Source: Microvirga rosea | GTDB lineage: Bacteria; Pseudomonadota; Alphaproteobacteria; Rhizobiales; Beijerinckiaceae | Direction of reading: 5' to 3' | Assembly (NCBI RefSeq): GCF_020595095.1 | Contig: NZ_JAJDOP010000002.1 | Coordinates: forward strand, 248,001-312,000 | Length of the DNA: 64,000 nucleotides | Part shown: piece after piece, positions 43,590 through 54,100 of the stretch | Layout of the letters: every line of letters begins with the position of its first letter | How positions within the stretch are numbered: the stretch's first letter is position 1 | Translations under genes and position numbers: made by a program | The notes under the pieces: generated by a model | The model's input: only the letters and a program-made list of their open reading frames with translations | What the model was told of the DNA's origin: nothing | Database searches by the model: none

Positions 43590-44686
43590 GGGCCAGTATC
43601 GGTCAGTTTCAATTCTTGTGCCATCGCGTCGATGGTCCGCAATCCGGCCGCGTCCTGCGCCAGCGCCTCACGGGCACGCTTTGTCGCGGCCACGGCCTTG
43701 TCGCGCTGTCCGAGAACCACGTAGGAGCGCATGAGACGGGCCCATTCCTCCGGGCTGCCGCCTTGCGCTTCCAGCCGGCTGGCCAGCCCCTGGACCATGC
43801 CGACAATGGCCTCGGCATTGGGCTGCTCTCGCATGGCGGGCGCCGACCCGCCTTGATTCCCGTCAATCCGGGCAATCTGGTCCTGAACGAAGCCGCGCCA
43901 TGGTGCCTCGGGCGGTGCGGATGCGAGGATCGTCTGGTATTCGCTCTTCGCCTTTTCGACCTGCCCGTCCTGCTCGGCGGCGCGGGCCAGATAAAGCCTG
44001 GCCTTGACCGACGAGGCGTCCAGAGACAAGGCCTCCTGGAACACGGCCTGAGCATCGGCCGTCACGATGCCGTCGTGGACGATCACCAGGGCCTCGCCGT
44101 AACTGGCGAGCCGCCCCGCGTCGCGTCCAAGATAGCGCAGGGCCGATTCGTAAGCCTTGACGGCCTCCTCGATACGTCCCAGCCGCAGGTAAACGGGGGC
44201 CAGCACGTCCCAGCCGCGCCCGTCCTGCGGTTCTTTCGCAAGGTGGGCTTCGATCTGGACCACTGCGGTATCGAGGTCGAGCTTGCCGGCATCCTGACGA
44301 AGCTGAGCCCCGGGGGGTTCGCTCAAGAGATGGGGAGATCCATAGGCGCCGTAAACGGCCAGGGCGACGATGGGCAGAACCGACAGGGCCAGGGTCGAAA
44401 CGGCACGGCGACGGCGGAGAGCCGGCTCCCCGACCGCAAGAGCCTCGTGATCCCGAAGGCCGCTGGCGCGCAGCAAGCGCCGCCCCGCCTCCGCTTTGGC
44501 GGCCTCCGCCTCTTCCGGCAGCATGGCACCACGGTCCCGATCCCGCTCGATCTCGGCAATCTGGTCCCGGTAGAACTGCGTGTTGGGATCCACCTGACGC
44601 GCAACGGCGGCCGAACGCGACAGCGGCCACAGGACCGCCATCACGGCTGCCGCCGTCATCACCATGAGAATGACCCAGATCATCAT
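43586..44686 (-). CDS. ccmI: cytochrome c maturation factor CcmI (TPR apocytochrome chaperone)
   Basis: A 366-residue protein (CycH in rhizobia). The N terminus has a membrane helix ([21 protein letters not shown]), a leucine-zipper-like cytoplasmic loop with [13 protein letters not shown], and a second helix ([18 protein letters not shown]). A periplasmic TPR domain follows ([26 protein letters not shown], then repeats to the C terminus) that holds apocytochrome c C termini. It is the first gene of ccmIEFH. Confidence 0.93.
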   Translation of the reverse strand: MMIWVILMVMTAAAVMAVLWPLSRSAAVARQVDPNTQFYRDQIAEIERDRDRGAMLPEEAEAAKAEAGRRLLRASGLRDHEALAVGEPALRRRRAVSTLALSVLPIVALAVYGAYGSPHLLSEPPGAQLRQDAGKLDLDTAVVQIEAHLAKEPQDGRGWDVLAPVYLRLGRIEEAVKAYESALRYLGRDAGRLASYGEALVIVHDGIVTADAQAVFQEALSLDASSVKARLYLARAAEQDGQVEKAKSEYQTILASAPPEAPWRGFVQDQIARIDGNQGGSAPAMREQPNAEAIVGMVQGLASRLEAQGGSPEEWARLMRSYVVLGQRDKAVAATKRAREALAQDAAGLRTIDAMAQELKLTDTGP

Positions 44687-44758
44687 GAGAGCCTACTTAA
44701 CGCGGGCTTTGCTCAAGCACGACGGTGGCACGGTGTCACGCGCAAATCCTGTCCACCG

Positions 44759-46156
44759 TCAATTTCTATCCCCAGGCAGCTCCAAAACCGCCCGTAATCC
44801 TCCCAGAGGCGAGGCATCGAGGCGGAGCGCACCCCTATAGAGAACCGCAAGATCGCTGACGATGGACAAGCCGAGCCCGGAACCCGGCTTCGTTTCGTCG
44901 AGGCGCCGGCCGCGCTTGAGCATCTCGGTCCGCGCCGCCTCCGGCAGGCCGGGACCGTCGTCGTCGATCAGCAGCCGAAAGCGCGACCGCTCCTCTCCTT
45001 CCGGAAGGATCTCGACGGAAACGGCGATTCGCGCCGACGCCCATTTCGCCGCATTGTCGATAAGGTTGCCGGCCATCTCCTCGAGATCCTGCCGCTCGCC
45101 TCGAAAGCGCAGCCCCGCGGGAATCGCGACGTCGATGTCGAGATCCTTGTCCCGGTAGATCTTCGTGAAGGTCCGGGTGAGCCCGTCGATCACGGGTTCC
45201 ACATCGGTCATTGTGCCGAGCGTACCGGCAAGGGCGGCGGCCCTTGCCCGGTCAAGATAATAGTTGACCTGATCACGCATCACGGCGGCCTGCTCGCGAA
45301 TCCTCGCCGCCACGTCGCCGGGTGCGCTTTCGGCCTCGTTGACGACGATGCTGAGGGGTGTCTTCAGGGCGTGGGCGAGATTGCCGACCTGGGTGCGGGC
45401 CCGTTCCAAGATTTCCCTGTTGGTGTCGAGGAGAAGGTTGAGATCGTTCGCCAAGGGCGCGATGTCCCTCGGATATTCGCCCATCACCCGCTCGGCATCG
45501 CCCCGGCGGATGGCGCCGAGGGCATTGCGCAGGTTCGCGAGAGGCCGGAGCCCGAAGCGGATCTGGAGAAGCGTGGTGAAACCGAGGGCAAGACCCAGCA
45601 TCGTGAAGGTCACGGTCAAGGCGATGAGAAAGCGGCGGACGTCGTTGACGATTTCATCCGCCGGTCCGGCCACACGGATGATGAAGCGTCCATCCTCGCC
45701 GAGATCGATATCGCGCTCGATGATGCGCAGCTCCCGCTCGTCGGGAGCTTGCCCATATCCGCGCCGGATCTGTCCGAACGCCTCTTCGCCCGGCGGGGCG
45801 AGTGCCGGCAGCTGCCCGCCGAACAGGGATTTCGACGATCGGACTTCACGAGGCGGCGCATCGGGACGACCGACCTGCCAGTACCAGCCGGACAAGGGCA
45901 GCTCGAAGCGTGGATCGCCCACGGGGCCGAGGTCCCTGTCCGGATCGCCCGGCGCCACGAGATTGGACGCAAGCGTGTTGGCATAGACGAGCAGACGCTG
46001 ATCGAACGCCCGCTCCGTGTTGTCGCGATAAAGCGTCGACAGAATGAGGCCGGAGATCAGAAGGATCGCAAAGCTCCAGAACACCGCCGACATCGCGAGG
46101 CGGACGGCGATGGAGCGGCTCGCCAGCCGCCCGAGGAGCGACGGCTGTTGGGTCAC
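44759..46156 (-). CDS. feuQ: sensor histidine kinase, FeuQ-like
   Basis: A 465-residue kinase with two membrane helices (AMSAVFWSFAILLISGLILST and FLIALTVTFTMLGLALGF), a periplasmic region of about 130 residues, and a HAMP linker. The phosphoacceptor box is QVGNLAHALKTPLSIVVNEA and the ATPase has NLIDNAAKWA, DDDGPGLP and GSGLGLSIV. The HALKTPL box is of PhoQ type. In rhizobia the kinase beside the ccm (cycHJKL) operon is FeuQ, so I use that name from synteny and type. It overlaps the regulator stop by four bases. Confidence 0.75.
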   Translation of the reverse strand: MTQQPSLLGRLASRSIAVRLAMSAVFWSFAILLISGLILSTLYRDNTERAFDQRLLVYANTLASNLVAPGDPDRDLGPVGDPRFELPLSGWYWQVGRPDAPPREVRSSKSLFGGQLPALAPPGEEAFGQIRRGYGQAPDERELRIIERDIDLGEDGRFIIRVAGPADEIVNDVRRFLIALTVTFTMLGLALGFTTLLQIRFGLRPLANLRNALGAIRRGDAERVMGEYPRDIAPLANDLNLLLDTNREILERARTQVGNLAHALKTPLSIVVNEAESAPGDVAARIREQAAVMRDQVNYYLDRARAAALAGTLGTMTDVEPVIDGLTRTFTKIYRDKDLDIDVAIPAGLRFRGERQDLEEMAGNLIDNAAKWASARIAVSVEILPEGEERSRFRLLIDDDGPGLPEAARTEMLKRGRRLDETKPGSGLGLSIVSDLAVLYRGALRLDASPLGGLRAVLELPGDRN

Positions 46157-46824
46157 GTCTTGGTCTGGCCGGTATCGAGAAGATAGCCGAGGCCGCGCAC
46201 CGTCTGGATGATATCGACGCCGAGCTTCTTGCGGAGGCGGCCGATGAACACTTCGATCGTGTTGGAATCGCGATCGAAGTCCTGATCGTAAAGGTGCTCC
46301 GTGAGTTCCCCGCGGGACACGATCCGGCCCGTATGATGCATGAGATAGGACAGAAGACGATATTCGTGCGACGTGAGCCGGATCGGATTGCCGTCCACGG
46401 CCACCCGGCCAGAGCGCGTATCGAGCTTCACCGGACCGCAGGTGATCTCGCTCGTGGCATGGCCGGTGGCCCGCCGCAGAAGCGCGCGGACCCGCGCCAG
46501 GAGTTCCTCGATATGGAACGGCTTGGTGACGTAATCGTCGGCGCCCGCATCGAAACCCTGAACCTTGTCGCTCCAGCGGTCCCGCGCCGTGAGGATGATC
46601 ACCGGCATCTTACGGCCCTCGCGTCTCCAGGCGTTCAGGACCGAGACCCCGTCGACCTTCGGAAGGCCCAGATCGAGGATCGCGGCATCGTAGGGCTCCG
46701 TTTCCCCGAGGAACTGCCCTTCTTCTCCGTCATAGGCGGAATCGACCGCATAGCCGGCATGTTCCAGAGCCGTCACGATCTGCTGGTGGAGGGTCTGGTC
46801 GTCCTCGACAACGAGAAGGCGCAC
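46153..46824 (-). CDS. feuP: OmpR-family response regulator, FeuP-like
   Basis: A 223-residue regulator. The receiver has MRLLVVEDDQTL, the aspartate in DAAILDLGLPKVDG, and KPFHIEELLARVRAL. The winged helix has RLTSHEYRLLSYLMHH and EVFIGRLRKKLGVDII. In rhizobia FeuP/FeuQ controls osmotic adaptation and glucan export. The pair is encoded upstream of ccmI in the same orientation, as here; the name therefore rests on synteny. Confidence 0.78.
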   Translation of the reverse strand: MRLLVVEDDQTLHQQIVTALEHAGYAVDSAYDGEEGQFLGETEPYDAAILDLGLPKVDGVSVLNAWRREGRKMPVIILTARDRWSDKVQGFDAGADDYVTKPFHIEELLARVRALLRRATGHATSEITCGPVKLDTRSGRVAVDGNPIRLTSHEYRLLSYLMHHTGRIVSRGELTEHLYDQDFDRDSNTIEVFIGRLRKKLGVDIIQTVRGLGYLLDTGQTKT

Positions 46825-46838
46825 GCTTCAAACTTTCT

Positions 46839-47153
46839 CTAGTGAACCGATTTGACCCGGCCCGAGGGCCCGTCGATCGTCACTTGCACGATCCGGCCGT
46901 TCTTTTGCAAGGCCATGATGACGTAAACAAGATCGTCGTTGCTGCGGCAAAGGCTGGCGCGCAGCACGTCCGCGTTCGGCACCTGGCGCCTGGCGGTGAT
47001 CACGGCGGAAGCGGGAGCCACGACGCCTTTCGACGCCACGGCTTCCTGCATTTCCCGGGGGAGAAGACAATTCTCGAGGGCGGCCGTCGCGCTTTGCGCG
47101 TGCGACACCCCCATCAATCCCCACAGAGCCATGATCGATAAAATCAAACGCAT
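46839..47153 (-). CDS. small exported PepSY-like protein upstream of feuPQ
   Basis: A 104-residue protein starting at ATG 47153 with a signal peptide (LILSIMALWGLMGVSHAQ). The C-terminal part, ending VYVIMALQKNGRIVQVTID and then GPSGRVKSVH, looks like a PepSY strand-strand unit. Two cysteines (ENCLLP, SLCRS) may form a disulphide. It ends 14 bases before the feuP-like start. In Sinorhizobium a small periplasmic inhibitor of FeuQ, FeuN, is encoded beside feuP; this gene sits in a comparable place, but I cannot show homology. Confidence 0.7.
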   Translation of the reverse strand: MRLILSIMALWGLMGVSHAQSATAALENCLLPREMQEAVASKGVVAPASAVITARRQVPNADVLRASLCRSNDDLVYVIMALQKNGRIVQVTIDGPSGRVKSVH

Positions 47154-47293
47154 GCAAGGAACCCTGCCCCAGCCGCACTGAACGGAGCCTGAATGTAATA
47201 GTAAAGCGGGCCGTTCGCACCAGGCGAGCGGTCCGCCTCCGCGTCGTCGGGACGGCGCCTTCGACGAAGAACGCCACAAACCCGGGACGTCCA

Positions 47294-47512
47294 TCAATTC
47301 AGGATCTGCTTCGTTGCCAGGATACGAAAGATCGTCGAGGCGATAAAGCTCCAGGCGGCGATCAGCTGCGTCACGGCTTCGAGGAACGGTTCCGCATCGA
47401 GGCTGGAGGAATCGAAGCCGAGGATGCTGAGCAAGAGGGCCGCGAGCCCGATCCCGTTGGACCAGATCGTGCGGCTGGCGAAAATCCCTTTGGTATCGAT
47501 CATAATATTCAT
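47294..47512 (-). CDS. holin-like small membrane protein
   Basis: A 72-residue protein with two hydrophobic segments (IWSNGIGLAALLLSILGF and VTQLIAAWSFIASTIFRIL) and a short polar tail (ATKQILN). The pattern F-A-S-R-T-I-W-S-N near the start is common in holin-like proteins of alphaproteobacterial prophages. ATG 47512 overlaps the endolysin stop by four bases, which gives the classic lysis pair, although here the order is endolysin then holin. Confidence 0.7.
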   Translation of the reverse strand: MNIMIDTKGIFASRTIWSNGIGLAALLLSILGFDSSSLDAEPFLEAVTQLIAAWSFIASTIFRILATKQILN

Positions 47513-48093
47513 CCGTTGGACAATGAGCGTGATGGTGAGGAGGCAAGCCGAAGAGCGTCCTGCTCGACGGCGAGAACCCGCCGGCGCCAGCCACGCCCGA
47601 AGACGGGCCACGTGGCGAGGCCGGACAGGAATGCGAGACGCTTCCGGGTCAGGCCTCGGATGAGGTCCGATGGGCTTGCGTCCCGGGCGGCCTCGAGAGT
47701 TCGCGGACCGATGATGCCGTCGGGCACGACGCCGACGACCTCCTGAAGCATGAGGGCGGCACGGCCCGGACCGGAATTGACGGCCAGGTCGAAGACGGCG
47801 AGATCCAGCCCCGGCGAAAGGTCGTCGCCCCTCACCTTGTCCCAGTAGAACCGCCGGTAGATGGCGGCGGCCTCGTCCCGCGTGAGACGGCGGACATCGT
47901 CGATGGAAGCGGGCCGCCCTCGCGCCTGGGACAACGTCTGTCGCGTAATCCCGTAATGGGTAGCTCCGCCCGGATCGACGGGATGGAGAACGAAGCCTCC
48001 TTCATGCGCCAACACCTGAACAAGAGCCTGTTTGAACGAGTCCGGGGGATTGATGCCGTTCCCCCCGTTGGAGCTTTCCATGTCGGATCCCAT
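47509..48093 (-). CDS. endolysin, glycoside hydrolase family 108 type
   Basis: A 194-residue muramidase-like protein without signal peptide. The N-terminal catalytic motif is LAHEGGFVLHPVDPGGATHYGIT, with the glutamate of E-G-G acting as general acid. A C-terminal peptidoglycan-binding segment shows GVVPDGIIGPRTLEAA. Lacking a signal sequence it needs a holin, whose gene overlaps its stop. It starts two bases after the DUF2793 stop, so it belongs to the tail/lysis operon. Confidence 0.88.
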   Translation of the reverse strand: MGSDMESSNGGNGINPPDSFKQALVQVLAHEGGFVLHPVDPGGATHYGITRQTLSQARGRPASIDDVRRLTRDEAAAIYRRFYWDKVRGDDLSPGLDLAVFDLAVNSGPGRAALMLQEVVGVVPDGIIGPRTLEAARDASPSDLIRGLTRKRLAFLSGLATWPVFGRGWRRRVLAVEQDALRLASSPSRSLSNG

Positions 48094-48094
48094 G

Positions 48095-49630
48095 TCAGAT
48101 CTCCGCTTGCAGGCCGATGGAAGCGGACGTGCCGAGGTACAGAGTGCCGAGATTTCCGGCAGTCCCGCTGAAAGCCGTTCCGGCCTGAAGCCGGAGAATG
48201 GCGGCCGATGGGTTGGGCGCTGCCGCCATCGCGGCCGTCACGCCGCCCGTCTGGCTGACCCACGCGCCGGAGGCCCCATCCTGAAAAGCGATCTGGTTGT
48301 TGACCGGCGACGTATTGGTCCAGGTAAAGCCGCTTATCGCCAGGGTTGGGGCGGCCCGCATCGGCACCGGCAGCGAAACCGGAATGTCGATGATGTTCGC
48401 CGTCCGGCGCTGTCCGGGAAACGGCAGGATGCCCGGCGCTCCGCCGACGGGCGACAGCCTCTGATAATAGCGGCGGCATCGCAGTTCCTCGGTCTCCGCA
48501 GGCTCCCGTCGCCAGGGCGTGGCATGCGTCCCGACTTCCAGCTTGAGGCGCTTGAACGTGACGCCGCCTGTGCCGGCGAGAGAGAACCGGACGTGTCCTG
48601 TCTCCGATGCGTTGAGCGTCACCGTCGCGGCCGAACGGCCGGTTCCCGCGGGAAGGATCGCCTCCTGTGTTCCGATGGCGACCGTGAGAGGCTGCGAGAC
48701 ATCCTCCGCCGACACAGTGAGCGTGCGGGCGCCGAAATGCGGCACCCCCAACACCGACTCCGCCAGTGCCACATCGACGGTCTGCTCGATGACGCCCGTC
48801 AGGGAAACCGTGCCGTCTGACGCCCGGGTCACGGTGGCGCCGCCGGTCCCGCCGCGCCATCGGTCGTAACCGTAGCTTCCGGCGCCGAGGGTCCCTCCCG
48901 CGAAGCCGCGCTGGTTGACCAGGAAATCGGCATTCATCAGGAGATTCACGCCGGCCGAAGCGATTCCGGACGGGAAGGAGACGATCCCGGTGCGATTATC
49001 CACCACCAATGCGTCCCGCCAGGATTGTCCGTCCTGGGACACCCGCAGGCTGAAATTGTCGCTGCCGACGAGCCCGGCCTCGGCCCGTCCGCCGTAACCG
49101 GTCTGATAAAGAAGCGACAGGATATTCTGGGGATGCGTCTTGTTCAGGATCAGCCGCAGATCCCCCGTCCCGTCCCGGTCTGTCGCCAGGGCGTCGAACA
49201 GAACGGCATTGAGCTTCGCGGCGAAGCGGTTGAGGGCGTCGGGCGTCGTGCCGATGCCGAGCCGGTCGAGGGTGCCGAGCGTGCGGACATAATGGCCGAT
49301 CCCGTTCCAGGCCGCGCCGTCGAAGATCAGGAAGGCTTCCTCCGCCTCCACATAGACGCACCAGCCGGCCCGCGGGGTGAAGAAGCGCCACGCGCCGAGA
49401 TCGAACAGCGCGATCTCGCCCGCATGATCGGCGAAAGCCCCATTGGCGCCCTGACCGACGAGATACCGCTCTCCCTCCTCGGGAGCGGCGGGAGGGCTCG
49501 TTCGATCCCGCTGCTTGACCGCAAGATGCACGAGCGCGTCGAGGGCCGCGATGGCTTCGTTATGGATCACATGCTTCTGGGCCTGCGCTGCAGCAAGCAG
49601 CGGCAGCGCCAGATGGGGCGTTGTCGACAT
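48095..49630 (-). CDS. DUF2793 tail-fibre-like protein
   Basis: About 511 residues. The N terminus (LALPLLAAAQAQKHVIHNEAIAALDALV) is the DUF2793 signature found at the end of GTA and prophage tail clusters in alphaproteobacteria. The middle (RFAAKLNAVLF, LLYQTGYGG, FSLRVSQDGQSW) is a trimer-like repeat region. The C-terminal part (MNADFLVNQRGFAGG, GSYGYDRW, RCRRYYQRL) matches a carbohydrate-binding-like tail domain of phage fibres. It probably binds host surface sugars. Upstream lies the diguanylate cyclase, not the megatron gene. Confidence 0.8.
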   Translation of the reverse strand: MSTTPHLALPLLAAAQAQKHVIHNEAIAALDALVHLAVKQRDRTSPPAAPEEGERYLVGQGANGAFADHAGEIALFDLGAWRFFTPRAGWCVYVEAEEAFLIFDGAAWNGIGHYVRTLGTLDRLGIGTTPDALNRFAAKLNAVLFDALATDRDGTGDLRLILNKTHPQNILSLLYQTGYGGRAEAGLVGSDNFSLRVSQDGQSWRDALVVDNRTGIVSFPSGIASAGVNLLMNADFLVNQRGFAGGTLGAGSYGYDRWRGGTGGATVTRASDGTVSLTGVIEQTVDVALAESVLGVPHFGARTLTVSAEDVSQPLTVAIGTQEAILPAGTGRSAATVTLNASETGHVRFSLAGTGGVTFKRLKLEVGTHATPWRREPAETEELRCRRYYQRLSPVGGAPGILPFPGQRRTANIIDIPVSLPVPMRAAPTLAISGFTWTNTSPVNNQIAFQDGASGAWVSQTGGVTAAMAAAPNPSAAILRLQAGTAFSGTAGNLGTLYLGTSASIGLQAEI

Positions 49631-49802
49631 GAAGGAGCCTGTCATTGAGTTGGATGAGAACGGGCGCGGCCCGTCACGGACTCGCGGGCCGAGGCCGCGA
49701 GAACGGCGCACGGCTGCAAGCGACCGACCGGCGCTTCAGCACGTGCCGAGCCGGGAAGTCACACAGCCGAAAATACAGGAAAAGCGGTGGATCGGCCGAG
49801 CG

Positions 49803-50939
49803 TCAGCTCTCGGCGCCGCTGAAGGTCGCAACGAGGTTCCGGCCGCCCGCCTTGGCCCGGTAAAGGGCGGCATCCGCCTGACGCAGCAGGTGCTGCACAG
49901 ACGATTGCGTAGCCGTCACGCAGCCGACGCTCACCGTCACCTCGACCCGTTGCCCGAGGACGATCTTGCCGACGGAGGAAAAGGAATGCCGGATCGTTTC
50001 GGCAAGATCCTGCGCTTCCGCGGCCCCCAAGGGAACCATCGCGGCAAACTCTTCGCCGCCCAGCCGGCCGAAGATGCCGCGCGGAAGATGATCCGCCAGA
50101 ACGCGGCCGAAGATGACGAGGACATGGTCGCCGACCTCATGGCCGAAGCGGTCGTTGACCCCCTTGAAGTTGTCGAGATCGAACAGCAGGCAGCTCACGG
50201 GGCCGGCGCGCTTCGCCAACAGGGCGTTGGAGGCCTCGAAGAAGGCGCGCCGGTTGGCGATTCCGGTGAGCGCGTCGATCAAGGCCGCATGCTTGTGGTC
50301 GTATTCGATCTGCTCCTTCGCCATCGACAGGAAGACGAACGCCAGGGTGGGCATGAACGTTGCAAGGAGCATGGCCATCTGGGCCGACCCTCGCTGCGTG
50401 TAGCCTTCGACCCAGAATGCATGGGCGAGGGAGAAGCCGGAAACCCCGCGGAAGATGTTGAAGACCACCAAACCTGTCAGAAGGAAGATCGCGATCAGCT
50501 GCGAAGCGAGCCGTTGGCGCGCGTGCCGCCACAGCTCCCAGGCCGACAGACCCGCGTAAACGGCCCCGATCCCGGACATGATGGCGAGGCGGGCCGCCGT
50601 ATCGTTCAGGATCATCAGGAACGCCACGCACCACAACCCGACGCCCGCCATGATGGAAAGCCATGTGGGTTGGCGTCCGTTGAATACCCGGCAGCCCGTG
50701 TAAAGAACCCCGTAGGCCAGGGCCAAGGAACTGTTCGCGACCAACAGGATGAACGTCGTCGGCTTGCCCTCCTGGAAGACCACGAGGCCTATGGCCGTCA
50801 GAATCAGCAGAAAGGCGCTTCCCCACCAGGCGAGGGCCTGAACCTTACGGTTAAGGGTCCAGGAGAACAGGAGCAGCAGTCCGAGCACTGCCGTAATCTG
50901 CACAAAGACCGCACTAAGGGTAGGAAGATCGAGCTTCAT
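49803..50939 (-). CDS. membrane-bound diguanylate cyclase (GGDEF)
   Basis: A 378-residue protein. About six membrane helices span residues 5-205. The GGDEF domain starts at DALTGIANRRAFFEA and has LFDLDNFKGVNDRFGHEVGD and the active site FGRLGGEEFA. All residues for c-di-GMP synthesis look present. An inhibitory RxxD site is not visible in its usual position just before the active-site loop. It sits inside the GTA-like cluster between the megatron gene and the DUF2793 gene, on the same strand, with gaps of about 170-200 bases on both sides, so it may have its own promoter. Confidence 0.9.
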   Translation of the reverse strand: MKLDLPTLSAVFVQITAVLGLLLLFSWTLNRKVQALAWWGSAFLLILTAIGLVVFQEGKPTTFILLVANSSLALAYGVLYTGCRVFNGRQPTWLSIMAGVGLWCVAFLMILNDTAARLAIMSGIGAVYAGLSAWELWRHARQRLASQLIAIFLLTGLVVFNIFRGVSGFSLAHAFWVEGYTQRGSAQMAMLLATFMPTLAFVFLSMAKEQIEYDHKHAALIDALTGIANRRAFFEASNALLAKRAGPVSCLLFDLDNFKGVNDRFGHEVGDHVLVIFGRVLADHLPRGIFGRLGGEEFAAMVPLGAAEAQDLAETIRHSFSSVGKIVLGQRVEVTVSVGCVTATQSSVQHLLRQADAALYRAKAGGRNLVATFSGAES

Positions 50940-51142
50940 GGATCGGCGATGCAATCCTGTTACAGGTTTATATCAACGCGCACGGCAGATTATTAAGTCT
51001 TCGACGCCCTCCAATCAGCAGACTTCAGATGAAGTTTGAGATCTGCTGCCTCCTCAAGATTAAACCTCATCCTAAACAGCTCTTAAAGCAAGCCAATAGT
51101 ATAGCCGCCAAACGATAACTTTCGCTGACTCTGAGGGAACAA

Positions 51143-54100
51143 TCAGGATATCTCGATAATTTCCTCGTGCGGGAATCCGCGCCCCACGACCGCGCTCACC
51201 TGCACGACGCGGAGCGCCAGCCGCGTTTGAGGAACGCTGAAATCCTCGATCTCCTGCGCCGTCGGATAGAATAACTTCGGCGCGGTGCAGAAAAAGGTCC
51301 GTACGACGGCGCTTCCCGAAAGCAGCTCGACCTCGTAGCGCTCGCTGTCCTCCCTGAGCGGAACCTCCGCCGGTTCCCACGCATCGCCGTCGCGGCGGGT
51401 GCGGCGGATCCACGACAGGGAGATCCCTTCGTCCTCGCGACGCGCCCTGACGTGCACGGGCGCGAGAGGCTTCAGCGCGTCGGGCCCGGGAGTCGATCTC
51501 AGCTCCATCACGGACGGATCCGCATGGTCCCGCCCCGCCGGACCGATGCGATAGACCGGGGTCTGCCCAAGATCGCCGAGATCGCTGGCGAGCGGAACCA
51601 CCGCCTCGTCCAGCCGAACGACGACGGCGCCGGGAGGAATGAGACGGCGGGCCTCGTCTTCGCTGCCCGCAAGGCCGCGGAGCAGGCGCGACAGGCGGAA
51701 GCGGCGCTCCCCCGTCATCTCGGCCCGGGCCGCGGAAAAGATCTCCCACCGCCCGTTGGGTCCCTTGACGGCGAAGAGGTTGCCGCCCGCAAGCGCCTCC
51801 TCGTCCGTCACCGCGCTCACGCTGCCGACGGAAATTTCGATCTCCACCGACGAGCCGGGATCCCAGCGCCACAGGGGTCCGGGACCAAGCGCGGACAGGG
51901 TCGTGCCGACCATCGCCGGGAGATCCACGTATCGGGACGGCGTAAAGCTCGCGCCATTCGCGGAGCGCCAGATCGTCATGGCGCCCGGCCACGGCGACGC
52001 GGCAATGGCGACATACTGCAAGGGCGTGGGATCGGCCGTGCTCACCGGCAGATCGAGGACGACCACATAGGGCTTTCCGGGAACGGGCGGAGGACGGCGG
52101 GGCGGCTTCGGAAGAGAGGCTCCGGGCGTTTCGAAAACGGCAGGCTCCACGGCCCGGGTGGTGACCCGGCGCGTGGGCCCGTCGGCGATCCGCACGATGC
52201 GGTGGAGCTTCGCGCCGGATTCCGTGGGGAGCGACACGATATCTCCCGGCTCCCAATCCACGCGGCGCGGCGACACTTCGAATTCCGCGCTCTCGCGACC
52301 GGCCCAGAGATCCTGCAGCCAGGCATCGGCAAGGCGCTGCGCTTCGGCCCTTCGGGTCACGACCGCGCTGTCGGCCCGGGCTTCCCGTCGGCTGGCGCCC
52401 GACAGACGGCGCGATGCCACCGCGGCGCGGCGGTAATCGCCCTCCCCGTCCGTGTAGCCGACCTCCACCTGCTGCGGCAGATCCGTCTCCTGGGCGCGGG
52501 AGAGTTTCAGAGAGGGCTCCTTGCCGTCGAGCACCATGTCTCCCGCATCGAGCGTCACGATCCGCCGCCCCCCGCGACCATGCCAGGAGATGGCGCCGCC
52601 GCTGGCCACCGCGTCGACCCCGAAGAGCCGCATCAGCGGCTCCACCGCCCCACGGACGGACATCGGCCGGTCGATCACGTAACCGTCCACGAACCCGTCG
52701 ACCGGGAGGGATTTGGGGCCGGCGATCCCGAAATCCTTGAGGATGGCGGGGATCAGCCGGTCGAGAGGCGCGCCCTCGATGCGTCCCGTGATCCAGTGCC
52801 CGGTCTCCCAGTTTCCGCCATCCGCCCAGACGGAGGTGAAATCGGGAAAGGCCGGGAAGGGCCGCGCATCCCAGGCCCACACGAACATATGAGCCGGCTC
52901 CACCATGCGTCCGCCATAGACGGGCGAGACCGGATTGAACGCGGGCGAGAAGCCGTCGAGAGCAGGATCGAAGCGCGAGAGGATCGCCTCCAGTCCTCGC
53001 GCCTGCGCAAGATCGTCCCGGGTGCCGCGCGAAAAGGGCGGGTAGGCGGATTCCGAGGATTTCGGATCGGGAAAGACGTTGGGGCCATTCGGGCCCTTGT
53101 CGACGGCGGGAATGCCGATTTCCGTGAGCCAGACCGGTTTCGATTTCGGCTGCCACGCGGTGGTGCGGATCTCGATTCCGTTGCGACGCTCCACATGCGG
53201 ATTGGACCACCACGAGACGATGTCCTTCGCCCGATAGATCCAGGGCTTGTCGTAAGCTCCATCGGTGATCGGCGTGCGCTTCTGCCCGTCGCGGTCAGCG
53301 GTGCTGCGGTAATACCAGTCGAACGCCTCGCCCGCTCCCAGCCGTTGACGGAGATAGGTCACGTCGTAGACGCTGCGGGCGACGGAAAGGTCCGCATGAT
53401 CGGGGCCGTCGCGCCAATCGGAGATGGGCGGATAATAATCGATGCCGACGGCGTCGACGGCATCGTCGGCGAACAGCGGATCGAGAGGAAAGCGCACCTC
53501 GTCGCCCCCGTCGAGAACATGCGCTCCGTATTCCGTCCAGTCCGCCGCATAGACGATCTTGGTCGAGGCGCGCAGGACCGATCTCACGTCGCCTGCGAGT
53601 TCCTTCAGCGCGTCCACGGCGGGATAGATCCCGGAAGCGGAGCGCACGCGGGTGAGCCCGACGAGCTCGCTGCCGATAATGAAGCCCTCGACGCCGCCCG
53701 CCTCTTCGGCAAGGTTGGCATAATGCAGGACGAGACGGCGCAAGCCCCAGGTGCGACCGAACCACTGCGCGACCTGGCCGGCCGCGGCGGCGGTCCCGTC
53801 CGGCGAGCCCGGTCGGCCGGGCGCCGGATGGCAGGTGATGCGCCCGCGCCAGGGATAAGGCGCCTGGCCGGTCCCGCCATAGGGATCCGGCAGGGCGTTG
53901 CCGATGGGCACGTCCATCATCATGAACGGATAGAGCACGACCTGAAGGTCCCGCTCCTTCAATTCCTCGATCAGCCTCACCACCGTCTCGTCGGACGGCG
54001 TGCCGCCGTAGGCAGGCGCGCCGTTCACCTGTGACACCGGCTTCGCCTCGTCGCGGGAAAGGCCCGCGACCGACCAGGTCGCTCCGTCGGTCTGCTTGCT

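Noticed and set aside
51452..54034. 860-codon plus-strand open frame opposite the megatron gene
   Set aside because: Arg/His/Pro-rich shadow frame; the minus frame matches the GTA megatron over its full length.
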